Translations under genes and position numbers: made by a program
The notes under the pieces: model-generated
Seen by the model: the letters and a program-made list of their open reading frames with translations, nothing else
The model's database searches: none
Told to the model about the DNA's origin: nothing
In this document: one piece after another, positions 37,575 through 47,338 of the stretch
Position numbering within the stretch: position 1 is the stretch's first letter
How the letters are laid out: each line of letters starts with the position of its first letter
Origin: CAVYXK01 sp963772445
GTDB taxonomy: Bacteria; Pseudomonadota; Alphaproteobacteria; Acetobacterales; Acetobacteraceae
Direction: 5' to 3'
NCBI GenBank assembly: GCA_963772445.1
Contig: CAVYXK010000001.1
Location: 186,001-250,000 of the forward strand
Length of the DNA: 64,000 nt

Positions 37575-38948
37575 ATGGACAATATCGACACCAATTCTCG
37601 CATCGTCGCCGCGTATCGTGCGAAAACACCAGCCTCCGCCGAACTGGCGAGCCGAGCGGCGACGCTGCTGCCAAGCGGGATCGCGCATGACGGGCGGCAT
37701 CTCGACCCCTATGGCATCTACGTCGAGCGCGCCGCCGGCCCGCGCAAATGGGACGTCGATGGCAACGAGTATGTCGATTATTTCGGCGGGCATGGCGCGC
37801 TGCTGCTCGGGCACAACCATCCGGTGGTGATGCGCGCGGTGGCGGACGCGGCGGCGCGCGGCACGCATTTCGGCGCCAATCACGCGGGTGAGGTGCAGTG
37901 GGCGGCGGCGATCCGGCGGCTGGTGTCGTCCGCCGAGCGCATCCGATTCACCTCATCAGGCACCGAGGCGACACTAATGGCGGTGCGGCTGGCGCGCGCC
38001 TTCACCGGGCGCGGTACGCTGATCCGGTTCAAGGGGCATTTCCACGGCTGGCACGACCACATGACGTCGGGCTACTCGAATCATTTCGACGGCTCGCCGA
38101 CCGCCGGCGTGGTGCAGGGGGTGGCCGCGAAGGTGGCGCTGGTGGAGGCCGGCGATGAGACCGGACTGGAAGCGGCATTTGCCGGGGGCGATGTCGCCGC
38201 GGCGATCGTCGAGCCGACCGGATCGAATTTCGGCCAGGTGCCGCTGCGCCCGGAGTTCCTGCACGCGCTGCGGCGGGCGACCGAGCGGGCCGGTGCGCTG
38301 CTGATCCTGGATGAGGTGGTAACCGGCTTTCGGGTCGCGCCGGGCGGCGCGCAGGCGGCGCTTGGCGTGCGACCTGATTTGTCAAGCTTTGCCAAGATCG
38401 TGGCCGGCGGGTTGCCGGGCGCGGCAGTGGCTGGACGGGCGGATGTGATGGAGCGGCTGGATTTCGCCGCCGCAGCGCGCACGGGAAACGAAAAGGTGCA
38501 GCATCCTGGTACGTTCAATGCCAATCCGATTTCGGCGGCCGCCGGGACGGCGGCGCTCGGCGTGATTGCCGAAAGTGACGTGAACGCACGCGCCGATGCG
38601 ACGGCCGCCGCGTTACGTGCCGCGCTGAACGAGGTGCTGGCGGAGGCGGGACTGCCCTGGTCGGTGTATGGCGGATCCTCGGGGTTCCATCTTTTCGTCA
38701 ATCCGCGCGGGCGGGCGGTCGTGCCTAACCGGTTTGATGCGTACGCCGTGCCGCGCGAGGAACTGCGCGAGCAGCCGAAGCGGCTGATGGAGCGCCTGCG
38801 GCTGGCGTTGCTGCTGGAGGGCGTCGATATGAACAGCCGCATCGGCGGCGTGGTGTCCGCGACGCACGGGCCGGCGGAGGTGGCCGATACGGCGCGGGCC
38901 TTCCGTGCCGCGCTGGCGATGCTGCGAGCGGAGCGGGAGATCGGGTAG
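37575..38948 (+). CDS. Class III aminotransferase, glutamate-1-semialdehyde mutase-like
   Basis: A 457-residue fold-type I PLP enzyme. GGHGALLLGHNHP, RFTSSGTEATLMA, the PLP aspartate in LLILDEVVTGFRV and the Schiff-base lysine in SSFAKIVAGGLPGA are all present, matching the HemL-like branch of class III aminotransferases. It differs from true HemL in having a longer N-terminus and standing alone, so annotation as a catabolic aminotransferase or aminomutase is safer than haem synthesis. It is divergent from the gamma-glutamylcyclotransferase and DSD1-type genes and lies near a dipeptide importer. Confidence 0.88.
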   Translation: MDNIDTNSRIVAAYRAKTPASAELASRAATLLPSGIAHDGRHLDPYGIYVERAAGPRKWDVDGNEYVDYFGGHGALLLGHNHPVVMRAVADAAARGTHFGANHAGEVQWAAAIRRLVSSAERIRFTSSGTEATLMAVRLARAFTGRGTLIRFKGHFHGWHDHMTSGYSNHFDGSPTAGVVQGVAAKVALVEAGDETGLEAAFAGGDVAAAIVEPTGSNFGQVPLRPEFLHALRRATERAGALLILDEVVTGFRVAPGGAQAALGVRPDLSSFAKIVAGGLPGAAVAGRADVMERLDFAAAARTGNEKVQHPGTFNANPISAAAGTAALGVIAESDVNARADATAAALRAALNEVLAEAGLPWSVYGGSSGFHLFVNPRGRAVVPNRFDAYAVPREELREQPKRLMERLRLALLLEGVDMNSRIGGVVSATHGPAEVADTARAFRAALAMLRAEREIG

Positions 38949-39028
38949 GGCGGAATTCACTCCGCCGTTCAGGCAGGCAGGCTCTTTGACGCCGATCTTG
39001 ACGACATCATGAAGCAAGGAAGGCTGCT

Positions 39029-39185
39029 ATCGGGAAGGCGCGACCGATCGGGCTGACTGCCCACACTCGCGCCGATCTCGCGGGGATCACGGCGTACCTG
39101 ATTGCGGGAAGCCGCGGAGCAAATTGCCCATCGGGTGGTCGGCGATATCCTGGAGCGCCTCGGGAGAAGCATAAGCTCATCGTAA
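39029..39185 (+). pseudogene. ParE/RelE-type toxin remnant (frameshifted, start lost)
   Basis: A degenerate toxin-like frame. IGLTAHTRADLAGITAYL and, after removing one G near 39106, EQIAHRVVGDILERLGRSI together resemble the ParE toxin fold (an ARADLxxIxxY helix followed by a long helix). There is no good start codon, because an ATC stands where ATG would be expected. An antitoxin-like tail may precede it (FDADLDDIMKQGRLL) but is too short to support. It fills most of the gap between the aminotransferase gene and dppF. Confidence 0.4.
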
Positions 39186-40142
39186 ATGGCACGCCGCCAA
39201 TCGCCCATCAGCAAGACGACGCAGCGCCGGCACCTCCGACCGGCAGCGCGGCACGGCATAGGGGCAGCGCGGATGGAACGGGCATCCGGGCGGTGGGTCG
39301 AGCGGGCTCGGCACCTCGCCCTCGACAATCGGCTGCGTGCGCTTCGCCCGCGGGTCGGGCAGCGGCGCGGCGGCCAGCAGCGCCTCGGTGTACGGGTGCT
39401 GCGGCGCACCGAATAATGCGTCGCGGTCCGCCAGCTCGACGATGCGGCCAAGATACATCACGGCGATTCGCTGTCCGATATGCTCGACCACACCAAGATC
39501 GTGAGATATGAAAAGATAAGCTAGGCCGAATTCTTCTTGCAGGTCCAGCAGCAGGTTCAGCACCTGCGCCTGCACCGAGACATCCAGCGCCGACACCGGC
39601 TCGTCAGCGACGATCAGCGCCGGGTGTAGACACAAAGCACGAGCGATGCCCAGCCGCTGGCGCTGCCCGCCAGAGAACTCGAACGGCATGCGATCCAGCA
39701 TATCCGGCCGCAGTCCCACGCGTGCCAGCAAAGCGGCCGCCCGGTCGCGCCGATCCGCCGCCCGAAGCGGCTGGAAATTCTCCAATGGTTCTGTGACGAT
39801 CTCGGCGGCGGATAGGCGAGGGTTGAGCGAGGCGTACGGGTCCTGGAACACCATCTGCACGCGCCGGCGAAACGGGCGCATCGCCTCGGCGCTTAGCCCG
39901 GTCACGTCCTGCCCCTCGATCAGGATGCGTCCCGCCGTTGGCTCCAACAACCGCAGCACCAGCTTGCAGAGGGTCGATTTGCCGCATCCCGACTCGCCCA
40001 CGACGCACAACGTCTCGCCCGGCTGCACGTCGAAGGAGACGTTGTCCACCGCGCGCAGCTCGGCGCGGGTGCGGTGCAGGAAGCCGCGCGTGACCGGGAA
40101 GCTCTTGGACAGGTGCTGCACCTGCAGGACCGGCGCGGTCAT
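39177..40142 (-). CDS. dppF: Dipeptide/oligopeptide ABC ATP-binding protein, DppF type
   Basis: A 321-residue ATPase. Walker A is GESGCGKST near residue 50, the signature is FSGGQRQR near 158 and Walker B is LIVADEPVSALD. The C-terminal oligo_HPY domain contains CPFHPRCPYAVPRC, in which Cys residues of DppF/OppF bind an iron-sulfur cluster in some members. The start overlaps the dppD stop by four bases. Last gene of a five-gene peptide-importer operon. Substrate class (peptides, nickel or opines) is inferred from family. Confidence 0.92.
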   Translation of the reverse strand: MTAPVLQVQHLSKSFPVTRGFLHRTRAELRAVDNVSFDVQPGETLCVVGESGCGKSTLCKLVLRLLEPTAGRILIEGQDVTGLSAEAMRPFRRRVQMVFQDPYASLNPRLSAAEIVTEPLENFQPLRAADRRDRAAALLARVGLRPDMLDRMPFEFSGGQRQRLGIARALCLHPALIVADEPVSALDVSVQAQVLNLLLDLQEEFGLAYLFISHDLGVVEHIGQRIAVMYLGRIVELADRDALFGAPQHPYTEALLAAAPLPDPRAKRTQPIVEGEVPSPLDPPPGCPFHPRCPYAVPRCRSEVPALRRLADGRLAACHLR

Positions 40143-41113
40143 GCGGCCTCGGCGCGGATGCAGGCGGCGCGATGGCCGGGTCCGACTGTGCGCAGCTCCG
40201 GCGCCGCCGCGCGACACGCGTCGATCGCCAGCGGGCAGCGAGGGGCGAAGGCGCAGCCGATCAATGGCTCGGCAAGGTTCGGCACCACGCCGGGGATTTC
40301 CACGAGCCGCCGCCGGCGACGATCGGCGCCACGCGGAATCGAACCCATCAGCCCGCGCGTATAGGGGTGCGCCGGATGATCGAACAGCGCCTCAACCGAC
40401 GCTTCTTCCACCACGCGACCGGCATACATCACGATCACCCGCTGGCAGGTCTCCGCCACCACGCCGAGGTCGTGCGTGATCATCAGGATCGCCGCGCCGA
40501 TGCGCTGCTTCAGTTCCAGCATCAGCCGCAGGATCTGCGCCTGGATAGTCACATCCAGCGCGGTAGTCGGTTCGTCCGCAATCAGCAGCCGCGGCGAGCA
40601 CGCGAGCGCCATCGCGATCATCGCCCGCTGACGCATCCCGCCGGAGAACTGGTGTGGATAGTCGCGCAGCCGGCGCGGTGCGTCGGGAATACGCACGAGA
40701 CGCAGCATCTCCGCAGCCCTCGCCAACGCAGCGGCGCGCGATGCGCCTTCATGGATGCGCAGCGCCTCGGCGATCTGCTCGCCGATCGTGTGCAGCGGGT
40801 TGAGGCTGGTCATCGGCTCCTGGAAGATCATAGCGATGCGGTTGCCGCGGATCGCCCGCATCTCCGCTTCCGACAGCGTCAGCAGGTCGCGACCATCGAA
40901 ACGGACGGCACCACCGACCACGCGGCCGTTCTTCGGCAAGAGACGCATCACGGAAAGGGCGGTGACGCTCTTGCCGCAGCCTGATTCGCCCACAAGCCCC
41001 AGCGTTTCGCCCGGCGCGATCGCAAAGCTGATGTCATCCACCGCGCGTGTGACCGAGCCCTCTGCAAAGAACCGTGTGCGGAGCGCTTCGACTTCCAGCA
41101 GCCAGTCGGTCAT
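40139..41113 (-). CDS. dppD: Dipeptide/oligopeptide ABC ATP-binding protein, DppD type
   Basis: A 324-residue ATPase. Walker A GESGCGKS near residue 41, signature FSGGMRQR near 158, Walker B LLIADEPTTALD and the switch ITHDLGVVAE are intact. The C-terminal oligo_HPY domain contains CAFAPRCPLAIDAC. It overlaps both neighbours by four bases, so translation of dppC, dppD and dppF is coupled. Length is normal for DppD. Confidence 0.92.
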   Translation of the reverse strand: MTDWLLEVEALRTRFFAEGSVTRAVDDISFAIAPGETLGLVGESGCGKSVTALSVMRLLPKNGRVVGGAVRFDGRDLLTLSEAEMRAIRGNRIAMIFQEPMTSLNPLHTIGEQIAEALRIHEGASRAAALARAAEMLRLVRIPDAPRRLRDYPHQFSGGMRQRAMIAMALACSPRLLIADEPTTALDVTIQAQILRLMLELKQRIGAAILMITHDLGVVAETCQRVIVMYAGRVVEEASVEALFDHPAHPYTRGLMGSIPRGADRRRRRLVEIPGVVPNLAEPLIGCAFAPRCPLAIDACRAAAPELRTVGPGHRAACIRAEAA

Positions 41114-41982
41114 AGGCTGCGGGCGAGCCGCGGATCGAGCCGATCGCGCAGCCCGTCGCCCAGCATGTTCACTGCCAGAACGACCAGGGCGATGGCGCAG
41201 CCGGGGAAGAAGATCGTCCACGGCGCGATGCCGAGATAGAGCCGCGAGGAGGCGATCATATTCCCCCAGGTCGGGATGTTCGGCGGGATGCCGGCACCGA
41301 GGAACGACAGGCCGGCCTCGACCAGAATTGCCGAGGCACAGACATAAGTGCCTTGCACCGTCAGCGGCGCGATGGTGCTGGGCAGGATATGCCGCCTCAG
41401 GATCTTGCCAGTCCGGGCGCCGCCGGCAAGTGCTGCCTCGACAAACGGTTGCTCGCGCGTCGCTAGCACTACCGCGCGTACCAGGCGCACGTCGCGTGGC
41501 ACCTCGGGAATGACGATTGCCAGGATCACGATTCCCACCCCGCCATGCGTCAACGACACCAGCGCGATCGCCAGCAGGATGTTGGGGATCGCCATCAGCC
41601 CGTCCATCAGACGCATGACGATACTGTCGAATCGTCGATAATACCCGGCGAGCAGCCCGATGATCAGGCCGCCCACCATCGCCGTGATACCGACCGAGAA
41701 CCCGACCAGTAACGAGATTTGCGCGCCGTACATGGTGCGGGCGAACACGTCGCGGCCGAGATTGTCGGTGCCGAACCAAGTCTGCGCCGAGGGCGGCTCC
41801 AGCCGGTGGATCGGCGTCATCAGGTACGGGTTGCCGGCGTAGAGCGGGGCGAACAGCGCCAGCAGCACCATCACCGCGATGATGCCGCCGCCCAGGCAGA
41901 TGGTTGGATTGCGGCGGACGAAGCGGCGCCAGCCGGCGCGAGCCGGCGTGACAACAACAGGAAGCGTGGCGGCCTGCGACAT
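41110..41982 (-). CDS. dppC: Dipeptide ABC permease, DppC type
   Basis: A 290-residue membrane permease. The N-terminal OppC_N segment (RRFVRRNPTICLGGGIIAVM region) is followed by HRLEPPSAQTWFGTDNLGRD, a hallmark of DppC/OppC. The EAA loop lies in AALAGGARTGKILRRHILP. About six membrane segments. It follows dppB by four bases and overlaps dppD by four. Confidence 0.93.
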   Translation of the reverse strand: MSQAATLPVVVTPARAGWRRFVRRNPTICLGGGIIAVMVLLALFAPLYAGNPYLMTPIHRLEPPSAQTWFGTDNLGRDVFARTMYGAQISLLVGFSVGITAMVGGLIIGLLAGYYRRFDSIVMRLMDGLMAIPNILLAIALVSLTHGGVGIVILAIVIPEVPRDVRLVRAVVLATREQPFVEAALAGGARTGKILRRHILPSTIAPLTVQGTYVCASAILVEAGLSFLGAGIPPNIPTWGNMIASSRLYLGIAPWTIFFPGCAIALVVLAVNMLGDGLRDRLDPRLARSL

Positions 41983-41986
41983 GGGT

Positions 41987-42928
41987 TCAGTAGCGAATGC
42001 GCGGGTCGATCACGGTATAGACAAGATCGACGGCGAGATTGACCAGCACGTAGGCGCCCGAGAACACCACGATCACACCCTGGATGATCGGGTAGTCGCG
42101 GTTGGTGATGGCATCGACCGTCAGCCGCCCGAGGCCAGGGATGTTGAACACGGTCTCGGTGATCACCACGCCGCTGATCAGCAGCGCGACGCCGATGCCG
42201 ATTACCGTGACGATCGGCACACCGGCGTTGCGCAGCGCGTGGTGCAGCAGCATGGAGGACGCAGATGCGCCCTTGGCGCGCGCGGTGCGCATATAGTCCT
42301 CGCCCAGCACCTCCAGCACGCTGGCCCGGGTGATGCGGGCGATCAGCGCCACATAGGCCATGCCCAATGCCAGCGCTGGCAGCAACAGATGGCTGAGCCA
42401 CGGCCATACGCCGGCGGCGAGCGGCGCATAGCCCTGCACTGGCAGCCACGCCAGCCGGATAGCGAAGACGTAGATCAGCAGATAGCCGACCACGAACACC
42501 GGCACCGAGAAGCCCAGCGCGGAGAACGCCATCAATCCGCGATCGAGCAGCCCGCCAGCGCGCCATGCTGCCAGCACGCCGGCGCCGACCGCCAGCACCG
42601 CGGCGAAGCCCATGGTGAGCAGGGTGAGCGAGATGGTTGCCGGCAGGCGCTGCTCGATCAGTGTCAGAACCGGCGCCTCGGAGAAGATCGAGATGCCGAA
42701 ATTGCCGTGCAGCAACTGCCAAATCCATCGGCCGAACTGCACAGGCAGCGGCAGGTCGAGCCCGAGCTGGTGGCGGATGTCGGCGACCTGCGCCGGCGTC
42801 GCATTATCCCCGGCAATGACCGCCGCGGGATCGCCGGGCGCAATGTGCAGCAGCAGGAAGATGAACACGCCGACCAGCGCCATCACCAGTAGCGTGGCGG
42901 CCAGCCGGCGCGCGATATAGACGCCCAT
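41987..42928 (-). CDS. dppB: Dipeptide ABC permease, DppB type
   Basis: A 313-residue membrane permease. The start MGVYIARRLAATLLVMALVG and the following LLHIAPGDPA are diagnostic for DppB/OppB, as is RTARAKGASASSMLLHHALRN, the EAA coupling loop near residue 215. About six membrane segments. It lies six bases downstream of the binding-protein gene. Confidence 0.93.
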   Translation of the reverse strand: MGVYIARRLAATLLVMALVGVFIFLLLHIAPGDPAAVIAGDNATPAQVADIRHQLGLDLPLPVQFGRWIWQLLHGNFGISIFSEAPVLTLIEQRLPATISLTLLTMGFAAVLAVGAGVLAAWRAGGLLDRGLMAFSALGFSVPVFVVGYLLIYVFAIRLAWLPVQGYAPLAAGVWPWLSHLLLPALALGMAYVALIARITRASVLEVLGEDYMRTARAKGASASSMLLHHALRNAGVPIVTVIGIGVALLISGVVITETVFNIPGLGRLTVDAITNRDYPIIQGVIVVFSGAYVLVNLAVDLVYTVIDPRIRY

Positions 42929-42934
42929 GCCGGA

Positions 42935-44539
42935 TCAGGTCTTGGTCACGTTCCAGAACGGGATGATCTCGGGAACGCCGATGAAGCCGTTGACATCCTT
43001 GCGCATTGCCGAGGGCGAGACCCATTGGCCGAGAATCACCTCCGGCACGTCGTTCCAGCCAAGCACCGCGAGCTTCTGGGCGATCGCATTGCGCGTTGCA
43101 TCGTCCGATGCAGTGGCCCACTGCATCCGCAGCTTTTCGTAATCCGGGTCGCTCGGCCAGCCGTACCAACCCTGTTTGCCGTTCAGGGCAAGGGCGTTGA
43201 GGGCGATCGGGTTGCTGAATGCGTACGCGCTTCCCCAGGTAACGAAGACGTCCCAGCCGCCCTTGTCGTCCGGGTCCATCACCGCGCGGCGGGTCACCAC
43301 ACCACCCCAGTCGCTGGTCGCGAGCTGTGCGTTCACCCCAATCTTCTGCAACTGTCCAGCAATGAGCTGAGCCGAGTTGTTCATGAAGGCGATGTTGGTG
43401 GCGTCAAGCACGATCACCGGCTCGCCGCTATACCCGGCCTGCTGGAACAATTGCTTCGCCTTGGCAAGATCAACCCCCTGCTTGAACCAGTCGGTATTGG
43501 CGTCGGTCTGCATCGGCGTGCCGCAACCGAAATAAGACGGACAGGTCTGGTAGTATTTCGGATTGCCAAACGTGGCTTTGAGAAAATCTGTTTGATTGAG
43601 CAGGTACAGCATGGCCCGCCGCGCATCGACCGAGGCAAATGGCGGATGCAGGCAATTGAGGCGGGCGATGCCGACATTGCCGGTCTTGTTCAGCACATCG
43701 ATTTTGATATTGGGATCGCTCTGAAGCTGGGGCAGAAGATCGATCGGCGGCAGCTCGTAGAAGTCGATCTCGCCCGACTGCAGCGCTGCGGTTGCGGTCT
43801 GCTCGTCCGAGATATTGTCCCAGATCACCTGATCGAGGTGCACGACCTTGCCGCCCGCCAACCCGTTGGGCGGCTCCTGCCGCGGCACGTATTTCGTCCA
43901 CTTGTCGAAGACGTAGCGACTGCCCGGGCGCGTGTCCTTCTCGTTGAACAGGAACGGGCCGGAGCCGATGCGTGTGCTGACTTGCTGGAAGGGATCGGTC
44001 TCGGCGTCCTTCTTGCGCATCATGAAGCAGAGCGGCGTGATCTGGCTGGCGAGCAGGTCCCGCACAAGGCCGAACGGTTCCTTGAGTGCAATGACCAGCG
44101 TCTTGTCGTCCTTGGCGGAAATGTCCTTGACGAACTGCTGCATCACCTGACCGCCGCCGTTGCGTGCCATCCAGCGATGCAGCGAGGCGACGCAGTCGGT
44201 CGCAGTCACCGGCGTGCCGTCCTGCCAGCCCAGGCCGTCACGCAACTCGAACGTGTAGGTCCGTTTGTCGTCCGACAGGTCCTGCTTGCCGACCATTTGC
44301 GGTTGCGGCCGGAACTGTTCGTCGGTGGCGAACAGCGTGTCGTACACCATCACGCCGTAATAGGCGGTGATATTCGCGGTGGTCCAGATCGGGTCGAACA
44401 CGCGCAGATCGCCCTGCATGACCGCGCGCAGCGTGCCCGTATCCGATGCCGCCGTGGCGCGCTTGGACAACGGCAAAGCGGCCGCGAGCGCGCCCGCCGC
44501 GAGGCCGCCCTGCAGTGCGGCGCGTCGAGAAACCTTCAT
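42935..44539 (-). CDS. dppA: Dipeptide-type ABC substrate-binding protein (family 5)
   Basis: A 534-residue periplasmic receptor. MKVSRRAALQGGLAAGALAA is a twin-arginine leader; the mature protein has the family 5 patterns TYTFELRDGLGWQDGTPVTA and a C-terminal EVILGQWVSPSA. A GGAGG site lies six bases before the ATG. It heads the dpp operon and is divergent from the D-cysteine desulfhydrase-like gene. The ligand may be a di- or oligopeptide; the adjoining D-amino-acid-type genes make modified or D-residue peptides a reasonable guess. Confidence 0.91.
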   Translation of the reverse strand: MKVSRRAALQGGLAAGALAAALPLSKRATAASDTGTLRAVMQGDLRVFDPIWTTANITAYYGVMVYDTLFATDEQFRPQPQMVGKQDLSDDKRTYTFELRDGLGWQDGTPVTATDCVASLHRWMARNGGGQVMQQFVKDISAKDDKTLVIALKEPFGLVRDLLASQITPLCFMMRKKDAETDPFQQVSTRIGSGPFLFNEKDTRPGSRYVFDKWTKYVPRQEPPNGLAGGKVVHLDQVIWDNISDEQTATAALQSGEIDFYELPPIDLLPQLQSDPNIKIDVLNKTGNVGIARLNCLHPPFASVDARRAMLYLLNQTDFLKATFGNPKYYQTCPSYFGCGTPMQTDANTDWFKQGVDLAKAKQLFQQAGYSGEPVIVLDATNIAFMNNSAQLIAGQLQKIGVNAQLATSDWGGVVTRRAVMDPDDKGGWDVFVTWGSAYAFSNPIALNALALNGKQGWYGWPSDPDYEKLRMQWATASDDATRNAIAQKLAVLGWNDVPEVILGQWVSPSAMRKDVNGFIGVPEIIPFWNVTKT

Positions 44540-44701
44540 CGTGTGCCTCCGTGATCTGTCGGCCGGCGTCTTCTTCGGGCGCGCGGGTGGGGCATCATAG
44601 GAACCTACGGGCAACCCGGCAACTGGCTGTGGCATTGAGTAAACTTCACGCTTATGGCTTATGGAACGGTCGCCGACTGGAAAACACGAGGAGATCACGT
44701 G

Positions 44702-45740
44702 ATGAGCGTCCTGTCCGCCCCGGCCGCCCTGAGCCGAAACGAGCTTGTCGACCGCATTGCCGCGCTGCCGCGGCTGCCGCTCGCGCATCTGCCGACGCCG
44801 CTCGACTTCTGTCCGCGGCTGACGCAGGCGCTTGGCGGTCCACGCATCTACATCAAGCGCGACGACCTGACCGGGCTTGCCTTCGGCGGCAACAAGACCC
44901 GCCAGCTCGAGTTTCTGTTTCCCGGCATCCTGAAGCAGGAGCCGGATACTATCGTTGTGGGCGCCTATACGCAGTCGAACTGGTGCCGCCAAATCACCGC
45001 AGCGGCGGCGAAATGCGGCCTGCGGGCGAAGCTGGTGCTCGTGCACGGCGTCAAGGGCGGTCTGGTGCAGGGCAACCTGCTGCTCGATCGGCTACGAGGT
45101 GGAGGTGGTCCAGCTCGACGACATGCATGATCTGGAGCCACTGTTGGAGGAGGCGGCTGCGAAGCTTCGGCGCCAGGGTCGCCGGCCGTACGTGATTCAG
45201 CCGTTTGCGATGCAGACAGCGGCCACGTCGGCGGTCGGCTACGTCAATGCGGCGGTGGAACTGGATGAGCAGCTTGAACGGGCGGGCGCGAAGGCTGACT
45301 GGGTTTTCGTCGCCGCGGCGAATTTCACGCCGGCCGGGCTGGTGCTGGGGTTGAAGGCGCTGGGCCGGGCGACGCGGGTGGCTGGCATCTGCCCGATCCG
45401 CTGGGCTGGGGATCGCGCGGCGGAGGTTGCGGGAATCGCAAACGGCGCTGCGGAGCTGCTGGGCATTCCGACCCGGGTCGAACCGTCCGACGTGGAGATC
45501 GACGAGAGCTATATCGGCGAACGTTACGGGCTGGTCACCGCCGAGGGACGCGAGGCGTTGCGGCTGGTGGCGGAGACCGAGGGCGTGTTCCTCGATCCGG
45601 TTTATTCGTCGAAGGCAATGGCGGGTCTGATTGACCAGATACGCCGCGGACGGATCGGGGCGAAGGAAACCGTGGTGTTCCTGCACACTGGGGGAGCGCC
45701 GGCATTGTTCGCTTATGCGGAGGAGGTGATGGCGCGGTAG
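44702..45740 (+). pseudogene. D-cysteine desulfhydrase/ACC deaminase-like enzyme (one-base frameshift)
   Basis: A fold-type II PLP enzyme of the D-cysteine desulfhydrase/1-aminocyclopropane-1-carboxylate deaminase group. N-terminal half: LPTPLDFCPRLTQALGG, IYIKRDDLTGLAFGGNKTRQ with the PLP lysine in GGNKTR. C-terminal half, in another frame: GYEVEVVQLDDMHDLEPLL, then VFLHTGGAPALFAY with the phosphate-binding glycine turn. One extra base near 45088, in CTCGATCGGCTAC, accounts for the break; repaired it encodes about 345 residues, normal for the family. A sequence error is likely. It is divergent from dppA. Confidence 0.87.
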
Positions 45741-45787
45741 CGAGTCTTGCAGCTCGCAAATCGCGCCCGCTGCGGCGCCGGTGAAGG

Positions 45788-45806
45788 ACGTTCGCTTCCG
45801 GGGGCT
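45788..45806 (+). repeat. 19-bp direct repeat, left copy
   Basis: ACGTTCGCTTCCGGGGGCT occurs here and again at 47311-47329, bracketing the insertion sequence at 45838-47293. The last 13 bases repeat once more immediately after it. It is too long for a target duplication. Confidence 0.8.
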
Positions 45807-45978
45807 GCTTCCGGGGGCTGTCGATAGCTAATTATGTTGTCCGGTTTATGTAGCACATCAGTTGTCCGCTTGTTTCCGGTCTGTTCGCAAGAGCAGGGAC
45901 AGAACGGCTGGCGACGGGGCACGGTACGCCCCCACTGTCTTCTTCAAACCATGAATCAATTTCCTTCTTTTGCTGATG

Positions 45979-46030
45979 CGCCTGTGGAGTTGTGGGCAAC
46001 GCTCTTCCGTTGTCCACAAATCCACAGGCG
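45979..46030. repeat. Hairpin inside the insertion sequence
   Basis: CGCCTGTGGA and TCCACAGGCG are perfect inverted arms enclosing a second pair, GTTGTGGGCAAC and GTTGTCCACAA. It lies just downstream of the transposase stop and could end its transcript or insulate it from read-through, though there is no T-run. Confidence 0.6.
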
Positions 46031-46048
46031 AGCCGGACCCAAGCGAGA

Positions 46049-47231
46049 TCATGCCGCCGCGTCCAACGCCGCCATCCGCAGCGCCCCCTGCGCGTCATAG
46101 CGTCCCAGGCAGCGCGGGCCGTGGAACACCGCGTGGCTCCCGTCGTGATATTGCCGCACCTTCACCCGTGCCTTCACGAAATGAGCACGCAGCGGCGAGG
46201 GTGGAATTTGCAGCTTCATCCGTCGCCACGAAACCGTGTTGTCGCGGTCCACCTGGCGCTCCTCCTGGATACACAGAATTTCCCGCAGATCGACACCAGC
46301 AACTGCGACGAAAGCCGATCCCTCCTGCTCCGCCTTCACCGCAAACTGGGCGTGATGCGCCGGCAGGTAGCAATCCCGAATGAACCGGTTGGCCTCCGCA
46401 ACCGTCGTGATCCCAGCCAGCGCCAGCTCCTTGATCAGGCGGTCCTGTAACGTCTGAAACAGCCGCTCCGAACGACCACGGGCCTGCGGTGAGTAGGCCG
46501 CAATGTGCTCCACGCCCAAATGCGCCAGCGCCCGCCCAACCTGCGTCAGCCGCTTCCGGTCAACCGGGCCGCCAGCCTCGGGCGTCACGAAGTAGTGGCT
46601 GCCCCGATCCGTATACAGGCTCAGTGCCAGGCCATGCGCGCCAAACACCTCCAGCAGAGCCTGGAACGTCAATTCCGTGCCTTCCTCCGCTACCAAAAAC
46701 GCCGAGTAGATCACGTTCGTCGCGTCGTCCATCGTCACGATCAGGTCCAGCGCCTCCCGCCCCGCCAGCCATTCATGGCGCGACCCGTCCTGATGAAGCA
46801 TCATCCCAGGCAACGGCCGTCGCGGCCGCTTGCGCCGGTGTGCGCCGCGCCGCGGGGCGCGCTCCAGAAGCCCCTTCGATTGCAGGTACGCCTTCGTCCA
46901 CGTGTAGCCCCAGCGGAAACCGTGGCGGCGCACCAGGTGCTCGTGAAAGTGCTTCGCCGTGAACCCGCTGTAACGCGTACCGATACAGCCGCTCGACCTC
47001 CTCCTCCCGATCGACCGGAACCCGCTTCCCGGACGCCCGGCCAAGCCGCCGGTCCAGCAGACCGGCCTCGCCGGCTTCTTCGTAGCGCTGTTGCCAACGA
47101 CGGAATGTCCGCTCGCTGATCCCAAGCAGCTCCGCCGCTTCGCACTGGTTGAGTTCGCTCAATTCATACCCGTCCAGCACGCTCCGGAACTTGATCACTC
47201 GCACACCCTGAAGGGCTTCCGACCGGCGCAT
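46049..47231 (-). pseudogene. ISNCY-type transposase (one-base frameshift)
   Basis: N-terminal helix-turn-helix: NQCEAAELLGISERTFRRWQ. The frame breaks near 46980, where one extra base separates EEVERLYR from RYSGFTAKHFHEHLVRRHGF. The rve-type catalytic core follows: MMLHQDGSRHEWL with the first Asp, LYTDRGSHYF with the second, and the RSERLFQTLQDRL segment with the Glu. Repaired, it encodes about 393 residues. The downstream tail (PPSPLRAHFVKARVKVRQY) is typical of this group. Confidence 0.85.
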
Positions 47232-47310
47232 TCAGGGCTCCTCCAAAGGAGCCCATCATCACCGGACAGATCGTGTGCTACCTAAACCGGACATATCGTG
47301 TGCTACCGAC

Positions 47311-47329
47311 ACGTTCGCTTCCGGGGGCT
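47311..47329 (+). repeat. 19-bp direct repeat, right copy
   Basis: Identical to 45788-45806. It ends inside the promoter region of the HigBA-type pair, where CTTGAC could serve as a -35 element. Confidence 0.8.
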
Positions 47330-47338
47330 TGACGGGTT

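Larger units (their letters stand above)
45838..47293. mobile_element. Insertion sequence, ISNCY/IS481-like (about 1.46 kb)
   Basis: The ends are inverted repeats: TGTCCGGTTTATGTAGCACA at the left (from 45838) and, read on the minus strand from 47293, TGTCCGGTTTAGGTAGCACA. They match at 19 of 20 positions. The element carries one transposase gene on the minus strand. Further TGTCCGG and GTAGCACACGAT motifs are repeated inside the right end, as expected for multiple transposase-binding sites. No clear target-site duplication was seen. Confidence 0.8.
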
